Origin: an uncultured Corynebacterium sp.
GTDB lineage: Bacteria; Actinomycetota; Actinomycetes; Mycobacteriales; Mycobacteriaceae
Direction: 5' to 3'
Length of the DNA stretch: 64,000 nt
Assembly: GCF_946222835.1 (NCBI RefSeq)
Contig: NZ_CAMIHD010000001.1
Coordinates: 248,001-312,000, forward strand
In this document: piece by piece, positions 34,599 through 43,510 of the stretch
Layout: each line of letters starts with the position of its first letter
Numbering within the stretch: the first letter of the stretch is position 1
Made by a program: the position numbers and the translations under genes
The notes under the pieces: model-generated
Told to the model about the DNA's origin: nothing
Seen by the model: only the letters and a program-made list of their open reading frames with translations
The model's database searches: none

Positions 34599-35189
34599 AT
34601 GGAGAAATTTATAACCCATACCGGAACTGGCGTACCGCTGCGCGTTACTAACGTGGATACTGATCAAATCATTCCGGCGCGCTACCTGAAGTCGGTTAAG
34701 CGTACAGGCTTTTCTGAAGGGCTGTTTTCTAATTGGCGCTCCGAGGAAAACTTCGTGCTTAACCAAGAGCAATTTAAAAATGGGTCGGTGCTTTTTGCAG
34801 GAAGAGACTTTGGCACCGGCTCCTCCCGGGAGCATGCAGTATGGGCGTTGAGTGAATATGGATTCCGTGCCGTGTTTTCGTCCCGCTTTGCAGATATCTT
34901 CCGCGGTAACGCAGGAAAGTCCGGCCTTCTTACCGGTTTGATGGAACAAGAGGACATCGAGCCTATCTGGAAGCAGCTGGAGGCAGGAGAAACCCAGGTC
35001 ACCGTTGACTTGGAGGCGCGAACGGTCACGGTGGGAGAAAATATTTACCGCTTTGACATCGATGTCTACACCCGTTGGCGGTTGATGGAGGGCCTCGATG
35101 ACATTGATATCACCCTCCGTAAGGAGGGCGATATCGCTGACTATGAAAAGCGACGCCCCGGCTTTAAGCCCTCTGTTATCGCCCCATAG
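34599..35189 (+). CDS. leuD: 3-isopropylmalate dehydratase small subunit
   Basis: The 196-aa partner of LeuC supplies the substrate-recognition swivelling domain. Family motifs are NVDTDQIIPARYLKSVKRTGF at the N-terminus and FAGRDFGTGSSREHAVWAL in the core. ATG 34599 has AGAAAGG about 9 bases upstream. It is co-transcribed with leuC and intact, in contrast to the interrupted leuC. Confidence 0.95.
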   Translation: MEKFITHTGTGVPLRVTNVDTDQIIPARYLKSVKRTGFSEGLFSNWRSEENFVLNQEQFKNGSVLFAGRDFGTGSSREHAVWALSEYGFRAVFSSRFADIFRGNAGKSGLLTGLMEQEDIEPIWKQLEAGETQVTVDLEARTVTVGENIYRFDIDVYTRWRLMEGLDDIDITLRKEGDIADYEKRRPGFKPSVIAP

Positions 35190-35222
35190 ATGGGAGCGCG
35201 GTTGGGGATGAACTTGCGCCAA

Positions 35223-35265
35223 CACCCCTACAGTCCTTTCTAAAGGAGGGGCGGTGGGGGTGCTT
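35223..35265 (+). terminator. terminator after leuCD
   Basis: Nested stems CACCCC/GGGGTG and TCCTTT/AAAGGA, followed by CTTTGC. Confidence 0.6.
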
Positions 35266-35390
35266 TGCATTTGGGTATGAGTCTTGAGTACAAACCTTGG
35301 GGGAGCTGCGGGGGTACAAATTGGTAACGTAAGAGTAACAATCCCCTGCTCCAGTTTCCTGTAACAAAGTATGCCCCTAGCTTTGAATCT

Positions 35391-36269
35391 ATGAGCAATG
35401 CCTATTCGAATAATGATTCCTTCAATTCAGGAAACAATGGTCCAGGTACTCCCGGACCCGCCAGTGAATCTGCGCCGTACGGAAACGGCGCGAACGGCCA
35501 ACCAGGCTACGGGCAGCAGTACGGTCAGCAACCGTTCGGGCAACCCGGATACGCCGGAAGCACCGACCACGGAGAAGACTCCCTATTTGGTCATGACGTA
35601 GACGCCATTCAGGTCATCGCGGATAGCTTCCGCTACTTCGGTCGCAATTGGGCGCAGTGGATTTTCGGTCCACTGGTGCAGATCGTAATTGTCTCCATTC
35701 TCTATTTGCTGTTGACCCTCGTCCTAGCAGGCAGCGGTACATCCATTGATGCCCTAGCCAATAGTGGCTCGGGTTCCGATGCCGCACTTACTGGTGGGTT
35801 AATTGCGGTAATGTTCTTAGCTATTATCGCCATGTTCCTAGTGTTTATTTGGTCCATTAGCACCTGGTACAAGGCTGCTAATAAACAGGTTGATACCGGG
35901 ATGCTGGAGATAAAGGACTTTCTGAGCTTTAAAAATGTCGCCGGTCTCATGGCGGTGAATGTGCTTTCGTGGCTGGTTATTTCCCTGGGCTTCGTTCTCC
36001 TGATTATTCCGGGACTCTTCGCCGCCTTCTTCTTTACTTGGATGCCGGCTGTTAAGGCCGTACGTCCTGAGCTATCCGTTGGCGAGACCTTTGGGGCTTC
36101 CATCGAGGTAGCGAAGAAGAATGTCGGAGTGACCATCTTGGTAGTCGTCCTGAGTGCCGTCCTGTACGCAGTGTTGAGCTTTACCCTAGTCGGCATGTTT
36201 GTGTACCCAGCACTGAACACCCTCATTTTGGTCCTCTTCGTCCGTCGCACGCTCGGCTTGCGCGGTTAG
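35391..36269 (+). CDS. membrane protein with Gly/Gln/Tyr-rich N-terminus
   Basis: The 292-aa product has a disordered first 65 residues rich in Gly, Asn, Pro, Gln and Tyr (GQPGYGQQYGQQPFGQPGYAGS). Five to six hydrophobic spans follow: WAQWIFGPLVQIVIVSILYLLL, LTGGLIAVMFLAIIAMFLVF, AGLMAVNVLSWLVISLGFVLLIIPGLFAAFFF, then VGVTILVVVLSAVLYAVLS and MFVYPALNTLILVLFV. This resembles the multi-span domain of glycerophosphodiester phosphodiesterase-linked and YciC-like membrane proteins, common in actinobacteria. No catalytic motif is visible. No ribosome binding site precedes the ATG, so a leaderless transcript is possible. Function unknown. Confidence 0.8.
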   Translation: MSNAYSNNDSFNSGNNGPGTPGPASESAPYGNGANGQPGYGQQYGQQPFGQPGYAGSTDHGEDSLFGHDVDAIQVIADSFRYFGRNWAQWIFGPLVQIVIVSILYLLLTLVLAGSGTSIDALANSGSGSDAALTGGLIAVMFLAIIAMFLVFIWSISTWYKAANKQVDTGMLEIKDFLSFKNVAGLMAVNVLSWLVISLGFVLLIIPGLFAAFFFTWMPAVKAVRPELSVGETFGASIEVAKKNVGVTILVVVLSAVLYAVLSFTLVGMFVYPALNTLILVLFVRRTLGLRG

Positions 36270-36304
36270 AAAACCCCGCAGCCGCACGATAGTTGCGCAA
36301 ATAA

Positions 36305-36343
36305 GACCCTGCTCGTCCACCGCATGAGATGGAAGGCAGGGCC
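36305..36343. terminator. terminator between convergent genes
   Basis: GACCCTGC and GCAGGGCC arms with a 23-base loop, followed on the plus strand by TTAATTGTT. It lies between two convergent stops. Confidence 0.5.
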
Positions 36344-36373
36344 TTAATTGTTGGTCGGGGAGGAACTAGGAAA

Positions 36374-37372
36374 CTAGCGCACCGGCAGTGGGCTAGCCAG
36401 GTAATCGGCACCGGTGAGCTCGCCATTGTTGAAGGACAAGACCCACACAGAAGATTTCTTGAACTTCAGCTTATCCACCGGCTTTTTCAGAAACTTCGGG
36501 GCGAGGTCTTCGATGATGCCGGGGATGGTATTGCCCTGGCTGACGATAACAGGCACCCCGCCTTCGTTTACCACGCGGCGGAATGCTTTCTTGGCCGCTT
36601 CTGGGTCGTTTTCCCAGGCCTCGTCGCCAAAGTTTTTGTTGATGGAGATGTCCTTGCCCAGTTCGTCGGCAAGCGGGGCAGCTGTCTGCTGGCAACGCTG
36701 GGGCAGTGCAGAGTAAATGGCAGTGGGCTGGTAGGCGCTGAGCATCGGAACTAGCATTTCCGCTTGGCGACGCCCCTTCTTATCAAGCGGCCGCAGGTTA
36801 TCATCGCCTTCCCAGCTGCCGCTCTCATGCGCATGGGCGTGGCGGACATAGAGAACGCGGGTGGCTGGCGCAATGCGCAGGCGCTTGGCAGCCTTGGCGA
36901 CCACAGCGGTATCGACGTCATAAGACAGGAGCTCCTGCGCCTCGTCGATAGGCAGCCAGCGCAACTCATCGGTCTCACTATTGGCGGAGTACGTCCCGCC
37001 CAAATACTTTGCCACCCAGTAGTAGACGACCTTGGTACGCCCCTGGACCGGATAGGTCACCTTGCCAATGAGCTTTCCTAGCCGGACGCTAAAGCCGGTC
37101 TCTTCCAGGATTTCCCGTGCTGCTGTGGTGGGCAGCGACTCACCGGGATCGACCTTGCCCTTGGGCAGGGACCAATCATCGTAATGGGGGCGGTGGATAA
37201 GTGCGATTTCCGGTTCCTGCGGAGTGCCACGCCAGATCACGGCGCCGGCAGCAAGGGTAGTGCTGTGGAATTCCTTGGCAGGGTCCACTGGGATTTCCTG
37301 ATGGCGGCCGGAGATAAATTCCTCGTGCTGCTGGTCCTTGTCGGTTTCGTGCATCTTTTTAATATTGGGCAT
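36374..37372 (-). CDS. Nudix hydrolase fused to a histidine phosphatase domain (MutT1-like)
   Basis: The 332-aa product has two domains. The N-terminal Nudix domain has a perfect Nudix box (GKVDPGESLPTTAAREILEETGF at about 70-92). The C-terminal domain (about 175-330) is of the histidine phosphatase type, opening LYVRHAHAHES. This is the layout of mycobacterial MutT1, which removes oxidised nucleotides (8-oxo-dGTP) and related dinucleotides. ATG 37372 has GGAGG 6 bases upstream. It is divergent from gpsA, with the same order as in C. glutamicum. Confidence 0.92.
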   Translation of the reverse strand: MPNIKKMHETDKDQQHEEFISGRHQEIPVDPAKEFHSTTLAAGAVIWRGTPQEPEIALIHRPHYDDWSLPKGKVDPGESLPTTAAREILEETGFSVRLGKLIGKVTYPVQGRTKVVYYWVAKYLGGTYSANSETDELRWLPIDEAQELLSYDVDTAVVAKAAKRLRIAPATRVLYVRHAHAHESGSWEGDDNLRPLDKKGRRQAEMLVPMLSAYQPTAIYSALPQRCQQTAAPLADELGKDISINKNFGDEAWENDPEAAKKAFRRVVNEGGVPVIVSQGNTIPGIIEDLAPKFLKKPVDKLKFKKSSVWVLSFNNGELTGADYLASPLPVR

Positions 37373-37532
37373 CGTCTGCCTCCATGGGCCTTTCCACAGT
37401 AATCGGGTTTATAAGAACAACGTCTAAGGGCCCATTGTCCCACGGGTTAGGCGCTTTGTGCATCCTTGCCCCACGGTGAACGGGCATGCTTTAAGGTTGG
37501 GGTTATAGATTCGCACGTTTGGAGGAGACACC

Positions 37533-38531
37533 ATGGTTAACGTTGCCGTGATGGGTGCTGGTTCTTGGGGCACTACCTTGGCCAAGGTCTTTGCGGACGC
37601 CGGAAATGACGTTCGCCTGTGGGCCCGCCGCGCAGAGTTGGCGCAGGCTATCAACGAGACCCATACGAACCCGGATTACTTGCCGGATACCCGCCTGCCG
37701 GCCGCCGTTCGGGCCACCCATGATGATGCGGAAGCATTGGCGCTTGCCGACGTCGTCGTGTTCGGCGTTCCCTCCCAGACCTTGCGCGGCAACGTGGAGA
37801 AGTGGGCACCGTACCTGCCTGCAGACGCGACCCTGGTTTCTATCTCCAAAGGTGTGGAAACCGCCACGCTCAAGCGCATGAGTGAAGTCATTATGGACGC
37901 AGCGGGGGTACCAGCAGATCGCGTCGCGGTGCTATCTGGCCCGAACTTGGCCAAAGAAGTTGCTGCTGGCCAAGTGGCCGCCACTGTAATTGCTTGCCCA
38001 GATGAAAAGCGCGCCCGACGCGTGCAGGAAGCGGTGGCGGCCCCGTACCTGCGTCCATATACCAATACCGATGTTATTGGTGCAGAAATCGGTGGTGCCT
38101 GCAAAAACGTCATCGCCTTGGCCTGTGGCATCGCCTCCGGCAAAGGGCTGGGCAATAACACCATGGCCACTATCATTACCCGCGGTTTGGCAGAGATTAC
38201 CCGCCTCGGCGTGGAACTGGGGGCGGACCCGTTTACCTTCTCCGGTCTGGCAGGGTTGGGAGACTTGGTGGCAACCTGTACCTCGACTTTGTCGCGCAAC
38301 CGCACTTTCGGTTATCGCTTGGGCCAAGGCGGCACGGTTGAAGAGGCCAAGGCAGCTACTAATGGTCAGGTTGCGGAGGGTGTCTATTCTTGCGATTCCA
38401 TCTATCGCCTTGCCCAGCAGGCAGGCGTAGAGATGCCGATCACCCATGCGGTCTATGGCGTTTGTTATGAGGGGATGGCGGTTGAGGACATGATCATCGC
38501 TCTGATGGGTCGGTCCAAGAAGTCGGAGTGA
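37533..38531 (+). CDS. gpsA: glycerol-3-phosphate dehydrogenase (NAD(P)+)
   Basis: Reduces dihydroxyacetone phosphate to sn-glycerol-3-phosphate for phospholipid synthesis. 332 aa. Nucleotide motif MGAGSWGTTLAKVFADAG at the N-terminus; the catalytic Lys region is GGACKNVIALACGIASG; the FSGLAGLGDLVATCTS stretch is typical. ATG 37533 follows GGAGGAGAC. ddl starts 22 bases downstream. Confidence 0.96.
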   Translation: MVNVAVMGAGSWGTTLAKVFADAGNDVRLWARRAELAQAINETHTNPDYLPDTRLPAAVRATHDDAEALALADVVVFGVPSQTLRGNVEKWAPYLPADATLVSISKGVETATLKRMSEVIMDAAGVPADRVAVLSGPNLAKEVAAGQVAATVIACPDEKRARRVQEAVAAPYLRPYTNTDVIGAEIGGACKNVIALACGIASGKGLGNNTMATIITRGLAEITRLGVELGADPFTFSGLAGLGDLVATCTSTLSRNRTFGYRLGQGGTVEEAKAATNGQVAEGVYSCDSIYRLAQQAGVEMPITHAVYGVCYEGMAVEDMIIALMGRSKKSE

Positions 38532-38553
38532 GTCAAGGGTAAAATCTGCGGGC

Positions 38554-39615
38554 ATGACTGAAAAGACCCGCGTGGCCGTTGTCTACGGCGGCCGTAGCAC
38601 CGAGCATTCCGTATCCTGCGTGTCCGCAGGCGCGATTATGAACCACCTTGACCCTGAAAAATTCGAGGTGGTGCCCATTGGCATCACCCGCGAGGGCACG
38701 TGGACGCCCGGCACCACTGAGGGGCTCGAAATCGTCGATGGAGTCATGCCTGAAGTTCGCCGAGGCGCGGAGCTGACACTTTCTTTGGATCCCAACGCCA
38801 AGGGCCAATTCCACAACGTCACCGATGGCACCCTCTTCGCCGAGGTCGATGTGGTATTTCCCATTCTGCACGGACCCTATGGCGAGGACGGCACCGTCCA
38901 AGGTCTATTCGAGCTTTCCGGCCTGCCTTATGTAGGACCGGGCGTATTGGCCTCCTCGGTGGGCATGGATAAGGAATTTACCAAGAAGGTGCTGGCAGCG
39001 GCAGGCCTGCCGGTGGCGCCCGAGGTAATCCTCAAAGGTCGCACCGAGCTTAATGAGGACGAGAAACAGCGCCTAGGTCTGCCCGTCTTTGTAAAGCCAG
39101 CTCGAGGCGGATCGTCTATCGGCGTATCTAAGGTCAATAGCTGGGAGGAATTCCCCGCTGCCGTTGACCTTGCTCTGGAAGATGACGAGAAAATCCTAGT
39201 GGAGCCGGAAATATTAGGTCAGGAGGTAGAAATCGGCGTATTGCATTACGCTGACGGCACACTGTTGGCTTCTGTTCCGGCGCTGCTGGCCGGCATTGAT
39301 GATTCCGACGAAGGTTTCTATGGCTTCGACACCAAGTACCTTGACAATGTGGTCACCGCGGAAATCCCTGCACCCTTCTCATCCGAATTGACCGAGAAGC
39401 TGCGCGATATGGCTATCCGTGCATTCGAGGCCTTAAACTGTGAAGGTCTATCGCGGGTGGATTTCTTCGTTACCGAGGATTCCGTATATATCAACGAGAT
39501 CAACACCCTGCCGGGCTTTACCCCGATCTCGATGTATCCCCAGGTCCTTGCCGCTTCGGGCGTGGAATACCCTGCGCTGCTTGAGGCCCTCATTGAGCAG
39601 GCGCTAGCAAAGTAG
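38554..39615 (+). CDS. ddl: D-alanine--D-alanine ligase
   Basis: The 353-aa ATP-grasp ligase makes D-Ala-D-Ala for peptidoglycan. The N-terminus is VAVVYGGRSTEHSVSCVSA. The lid region is YVGPGVLASSVGMDKEFTK, the ATP-grasp Lys loop is PVFVKPARGGSSIGVSKV, and the metal-binding residues are in INEINTLPGFTPISMYPQ. The Ser/Tyr residues of the D-Ala specificity region appear normal. It follows gpsA closely as in other corynebacteria. Confidence 0.96.
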   Translation: MTEKTRVAVVYGGRSTEHSVSCVSAGAIMNHLDPEKFEVVPIGITREGTWTPGTTEGLEIVDGVMPEVRRGAELTLSLDPNAKGQFHNVTDGTLFAEVDVVFPILHGPYGEDGTVQGLFELSGLPYVGPGVLASSVGMDKEFTKKVLAAAGLPVAPEVILKGRTELNEDEKQRLGLPVFVKPARGGSSIGVSKVNSWEEFPAAVDLALEDDEKILVEPEILGQEVEIGVLHYADGTLLASVPALLAGIDDSDEGFYGFDTKYLDNVVTAEIPAPFSSELTEKLRDMAIRAFEALNCEGLSRVDFFVTEDSVYINEINTLPGFTPISMYPQVLAASGVEYPALLEALIEQALAK

Positions 39616-39628
39616 GGCCAAGGGTTTC

Positions 39629-40528
39629 CTACTTTTCAGCGGTGTGTTTGGCGAGCACATCGCCAATCTCTACCAGTGCCGCTTGCGCTGCCTCCTGTGG
39701 GGCGTGCAGCGCCAGGTAGTCCTCGCGGCCGAGAGCAAACCACGTGCCGGCCGTGGTGCCGTGGGCCAAGGTGGTGTCCTCGAACCACGGAATATCGTTG
39801 ACCTGCTGTAGCTTGACCCCAGCGCGATAGTTTTCGGGCTTGGCCACGCCGCACCGTGCCACGATGTCTTCGCGGCCATTGGCACTCCATACGTAGGTAT
39901 TCTTCTCCGCGGCCTCGCGGCGGCGGTAGCCCTCTGCCACGGATTCAGGCAGTGCCTTTTCCACTTCGGCGCACATCTGGTCATTTCCCCTCTTAAGTTC
40001 TTTGAGCGGGGCCTTGTGCGGAGTGGCAGGCTTCTCCTCGAGAGCCGAGAGAGCCTCGTTAAGCTCACCTGGCGTGGCGTCGGTGGAAGCAGTTACAGCC
40101 GCGATGGGGAAGCGCTGTGCTGCATACCAGGTAGTCAGGTCGGAGCCTGGAGTGGCATCGCGCACCTGATACCACTTTTCGCCCTCCACGTCCTGGGTCT
40201 GGGAATACTCGGTGTACTGGAAAGGCATATCTACGCCACAGCGTACGGTGACTTTATCCTCAGAGGTAGCGGCCCAGGCCGCGACGCCGGGAGGCACAGG
40301 CTCGGCAATCTCAGCACGCGGCTTATCCATGACCTTGTCCGGAAGGGCATCGATAAAGCTATGGCAGGCCGGTGAATCTGCTTCCTTGGACTCCACAGGG
40401 GAGACCGTCACGGGTGCCTTGGCAATATTGTTGAATACGTACTTTGCGCCGAAGAGGACCGCCAGAACCATCACTATGGACAACCCAAGTGAAATGAAGA
40501 TCGCGGTGCGGTTAAATTGGGATGTCAT
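39629..40528 (-). CDS. DUF3515 domain membrane-anchored protein
   Basis: The 299-aa product has one N-terminal membrane anchor (TAIFISLGLSIVMVLAVLFGAKYVF at about 8-32) and an external domain with paired cysteines (SPACHSF, VRCGVDMPF, QMCAEV, ARCGVAKP), matching the actinobacterial DUF3515 family. Two similar halves are visible, each ending in a Cys-Gly-Val/Pro element followed by an aromatic stretch. The gene lies between ddl and thiL, convergent with ddl and divergent from thiL with a 28-bp gap, which is conserved synteny. No function is known. Confidence 0.88.
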   Translation of the reverse strand: MTSQFNRTAIFISLGLSIVMVLAVLFGAKYVFNNIAKAPVTVSPVESKEADSPACHSFIDALPDKVMDKPRAEIAEPVPPGVAAWAATSEDKVTVRCGVDMPFQYTEYSQTQDVEGEKWYQVRDATPGSDLTTWYAAQRFPIAAVTASTDATPGELNEALSALEEKPATPHKAPLKELKRGNDQMCAEVEKALPESVAEGYRRREAAEKNTYVWSANGREDIVARCGVAKPENYRAGVKLQQVNDIPWFEDTTLAHGTTAGTWFALGREDYLALHAPQEAAQAALVEIGDVLAKHTAEK

Positions 40529-40556
40529 AAGGGCTCATAGTATCGAAAGGAAGCTG

Positions 40557-41513
40557 GTGAACTTAACTCAGACTCTCGCAGATGTGGGAGAACGTGCAGC
40601 GATCCGGGAAATTACCTCCGTTGCCTCGAGCGGTCTCAACGGGGACGATGCCGCAGTACTTCCCAGCGCGCCGCCGAATTCCCGCACCGTGGCGGCCACC
40701 GATTTGATGGTGGAGGGGCGTCATTTCCTGCGCGAGTGGTCTACCCCGCGCGAGATTGGCAAGAAAGCCATCTTGCGCAACTTTGCCGATGTCGAAGCCA
40801 TGGGGGCGCGCCCCGTTGCTGCTCTTTTAGCTATCGCCGCGCCAGGCGATACCCCAGTGCCCTTCGTGCGCGGCATCGCCGAGGGCATTGCGGAGCATAG
40901 CTCCTTTTATAATGCTGAGTTGGTGGGCGGCGACCTCACGAAGTCCGATCTCTTAGTCATTAATATTACGGCCGTCGGTTTCCTTGGTGGCAGCCTTCCT
41001 GCCCTGACCTTGGACGGGGCACGGGCAGGTCAGCAGGTAGTAGCGCACGGAAAGATTGGCCACTCGGCTGCCGGATTAGCCCTTCTTCAGCGCTTTGGCC
41101 GGCAACTCCCCGCGGGATACGAACACCTGCGGCCACTTATTGAGGCCCACTGTGCTCCTTGGCTCAATCCGGGCCGTGGCGTGATCGCCCGTGCGGCAGG
41201 AGTTACTGCCATGACCGATAACTCAGACGGCTTGATTCAAGACTGCACGACGATGGCCGAGCACTCGGGCGTGCACATGGATTTGGACCCACAGGCCTTG
41301 CAGCCGGAGGATTTGCTGTGCCAAGCCGCAGAGTTGCTGGACAGTGATCCGTGGGAATGGATTCTCAGTGGCGGTGAAGATCACACCTTGATTGGTACGA
41401 CTGCGAAGGAAGCTCCGTCCGGATTCAGAGAGATTGGCACCGTAACCCGTGGTTGTGGGGTTACGCTGGGAGGCAAGACACCGAATTATCAGAAAGGCTG
41501 GCTGAGCTTTTAA
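40557..41513 (+). CDS. thiL: thiamine-monophosphate kinase
   Basis: Phosphorylates thiamine monophosphate to the diphosphate cofactor. The 318-aa product has the N-terminal GDDAAVL motif, DLMVEGRHF and the FADVEAMGARP segment, and the C-terminal ILSGGEDHTL motif, all typical of the ThiL/PurM fold. GTG 40557 is preceded by GAAAGGA, which sets the start; longer frames would run into the divergent DUF3515 gene. ung begins 2 bases after the stop. Confidence 0.94.
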   Translation: MNLTQTLADVGERAAIREITSVASSGLNGDDAAVLPSAPPNSRTVAATDLMVEGRHFLREWSTPREIGKKAILRNFADVEAMGARPVAALLAIAAPGDTPVPFVRGIAEGIAEHSSFYNAELVGGDLTKSDLLVINITAVGFLGGSLPALTLDGARAGQQVVAHGKIGHSAAGLALLQRFGRQLPAGYEHLRPLIEAHCAPWLNPGRGVIARAAGVTAMTDNSDGLIQDCTTMAEHSGVHMDLDPQALQPEDLLCQAAELLDSDPWEWILSGGEDHTLIGTTAKEAPSGFREIGTVTRGCGVTLGGKTPNYQKGWLSF

Positions 41514-41515
41514 CC

Positions 41516-42154
41516 ATGCACCCCACCTACCACCCGTCCTGGGAGCCGGTGCTGGCGCCGGTAATAGAAGAGCAATGGCCACAGATTTCTCACGCCCTTG
41601 AGGGCCAGGACTATTTACCTCCGGCAGAGGATGTTTGCCGCGCGCTACAAATGCCACTGGATGAGGTCCGCGTGCTCATCGTGGGCCAAGACCCTTATCC
41701 CACCCCTGGGCACGGCATGGGTATGGCGTTTTCTACGCGCCCAGGTGTAAAACCACCGCGTTCCTTGGTCAATATTTACCGCGAGCTTCACGACGACCTA
41801 GGCATTGCAGGCCGCGAGGATGGAGATTTGAGTGCCTGGGCGGATCAAGGAGTTTTATTGCTGAATCGGGTGTTGACTGTAGCCCCAGGTCAGGCGGGCT
41901 CCCACCGCCGTATTGGATGGGAGGAAATCACCGAGGCTGCTATTCGCGCGCTCAACCGCAGCCCCATGGTGGCGATTTTATGGGGCCGCGATGCGCAGGC
42001 GTGTGAGCGCTTTCTTCCAGACGTCCCGTGCATCAAGTCCCCGCATCCCTCACCCCTTTCTGCCAGCCGCGGGTTCTTTGGTTCTAAGCCCTTTTCCCGG
42101 GCAAACGCCATTTTGCGGGACCAAGGCGCACAGGAAATAGACTGGCGCTTGTAA
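41516..42154 (+). CDS. ung: uracil-DNA glycosylase
   Basis: Removes uracil from DNA (family 1 UDG). 212 aa. The catalytic water-activating motif is VGQDPYPTPGHGMGMAFS and the C-terminal intercalation motif is SPHPSPLSASRGFFG. ATG 41516 follows AGAAAGG within the thiL end. A downstream DAK2 gene starts 10 bases after its stop. Confidence 0.96.
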   Translation: MHPTYHPSWEPVLAPVIEEQWPQISHALEGQDYLPPAEDVCRALQMPLDEVRVLIVGQDPYPTPGHGMGMAFSTRPGVKPPRSLVNIYRELHDDLGIAGREDGDLSAWADQGVLLLNRVLTVAPGQAGSHRRIGWEEITEAAIRALNRSPMVAILWGRDAQACERFLPDVPCIKSPHPSPLSASRGFFGSKPFSRANAILRDQGAQEIDWRL

Positions 42155-42164
42155 ACTATTGCGC

Positions 42165-43508
42165 ATGTCATATCCCAGCACGCTGGATTCCCGCGGATTG
42201 CGCAATTGGGCTACCCGCGCCGTGGGGGAGCTAGCCCATCGCCGCGATGAGATCAACGCGCTCAACGTCTTTCCGGTACCGGATTCTGATACGGGTTCAA
42301 ATATGGCGCACACCATGGAAGCAGCGGTTGCAGAGCTCGACAATGGTGGCGATGTTGCCGATTCCTTGGCTCTCGGGGCGGTGCGTGGCGCGCGCGGAAA
42401 TTCAGGAATGGTGTTGTCTCAGGTTCTGCGTGGCGTGGCTGAGTCCACGGTGGAATCAGTCATCGACGGCTCTGTCTTTGCTCGCTCACTCCAGCAGGCC
42501 GTGGAATTGGTGGATCGGGCCATTGCCGAGCCGGTGGAAGGCACGGTTATCACGGTTCTACGGGCAGCAGCGGAGGCAGCCGATGACGCTGCGGCGCAGT
42601 CCAGCGCTACTTTACATAGCGTCGTCAGTGCCGCAATTGCTGCCGCACGAACTGCACTTGAACGCACCCCGTCGCAATTGCCAGCCTTGCGCGAGGCAGG
42701 AGTGGTAGATGCTGGCGGGGCCGGCCTCGTAATTCTTCTGGAGTCCCTTCTGGCAGAAATTGAGGGCTCCACAGGGCACACAGGCGTACTTGAACCGGAG
42801 ACGGCCACTGAACTAGAAGTAGTCTTCTTCTTTGAAGGAGACATCGACGCGTTGCAGACAGCAATTGCCCCGTTGGGAGATAGCTTAGTGATTGCACGCG
42901 CCACCGAAAACAACGCAAACGTGCACATCCACTCCCACCAAGCTGGTGCGGTCATTGAAACTGCCTTTGCTAAGGGCAAGGCGACCAACCTGCACATCGA
43001 GGCGCTGCCGGCTCACGTCGACCCTGCTGCCGAAAATTCGGTTGCTCGCCGGGTTTTCGCTGCTGCGCCGGCTGGTCCTATCACTGACCTCTTGGAATCT
43101 GCGGGTGTTACGGTGGTGCCGCCGGATGCTCCTTTAGCAGTAGAAGAAGACGATATCGTCTTATCCACCGGACTAAGTATGGAGACCGACGCTGGGCGGG
43201 TAGTGCCCGCGCAGTCGCTAGCAGCGGCGCTAGCTGCAATCTCTGTTTATGAACCGGATAACCCAGATACCGTTGCGGTCGTCGCTGCCATGCGCGATGC
43301 GGCTAAGTCCATGCGGGTAGCCTATCCCAGCCAGGAAACTCTTCCGTCAATCATCGACACCTGTCGCGACCTTTTGGCAGAAGGTGGAGAGCAAGCCACC
43401 ATCTTGAGTGCCCTCGACGTAGATGAGGAGGAGTTAGCTCAACAGCTCCATGTAGATGTAGTGGCGTTGAAAGTACCGGATATCGCAACTGAAATCGGAG
43501 TGGAATAG
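42165..43508 (+). CDS. DAK2/DhaL-domain protein (FakA-like)
   Basis: The 447-aa product has an N-terminal DhaL (DAK2) domain with the ATP/Mg motif NVFPVPDSDTGSNMAHTM and the GARGNSGMVLSQVLRG loop. A C-terminal DAK1-like/FakA regulatory region (EVVFFFEGDIDALQTAI ... NANVHIHSHQAG) follows. FakA proteins phosphorylate fatty acids bound to FakB; this one is about 100 residues shorter than firmicute FakA and the substrate is not established in actinobacteria. The gene is always found directly upstream of recG in this group. Its start at ATG 42165 lies 10 bases after ung, and its stop is 2 bases before recG. Confidence 0.88.
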   Translation: MSYPSTLDSRGLRNWATRAVGELAHRRDEINALNVFPVPDSDTGSNMAHTMEAAVAELDNGGDVADSLALGAVRGARGNSGMVLSQVLRGVAESTVESVIDGSVFARSLQQAVELVDRAIAEPVEGTVITVLRAAAEAADDAAAQSSATLHSVVSAAIAAARTALERTPSQLPALREAGVVDAGGAGLVILLESLLAEIEGSTGHTGVLEPETATELEVVFFFEGDIDALQTAIAPLGDSLVIARATENNANVHIHSHQAGAVIETAFAKGKATNLHIEALPAHVDPAAENSVARRVFAAAPAGPITDLLESAGVTVVPPDAPLAVEEDDIVLSTGLSMETDAGRVVPAQSLAAALAAISVYEPDNPDTVAVVAAMRDAAKSMRVAYPSQETLPSIIDTCRDLLAEGGEQATILSALDVDEEELAQQLHVDVVALKVPDIATEIGVE

Positions 43509-43510
43509 CA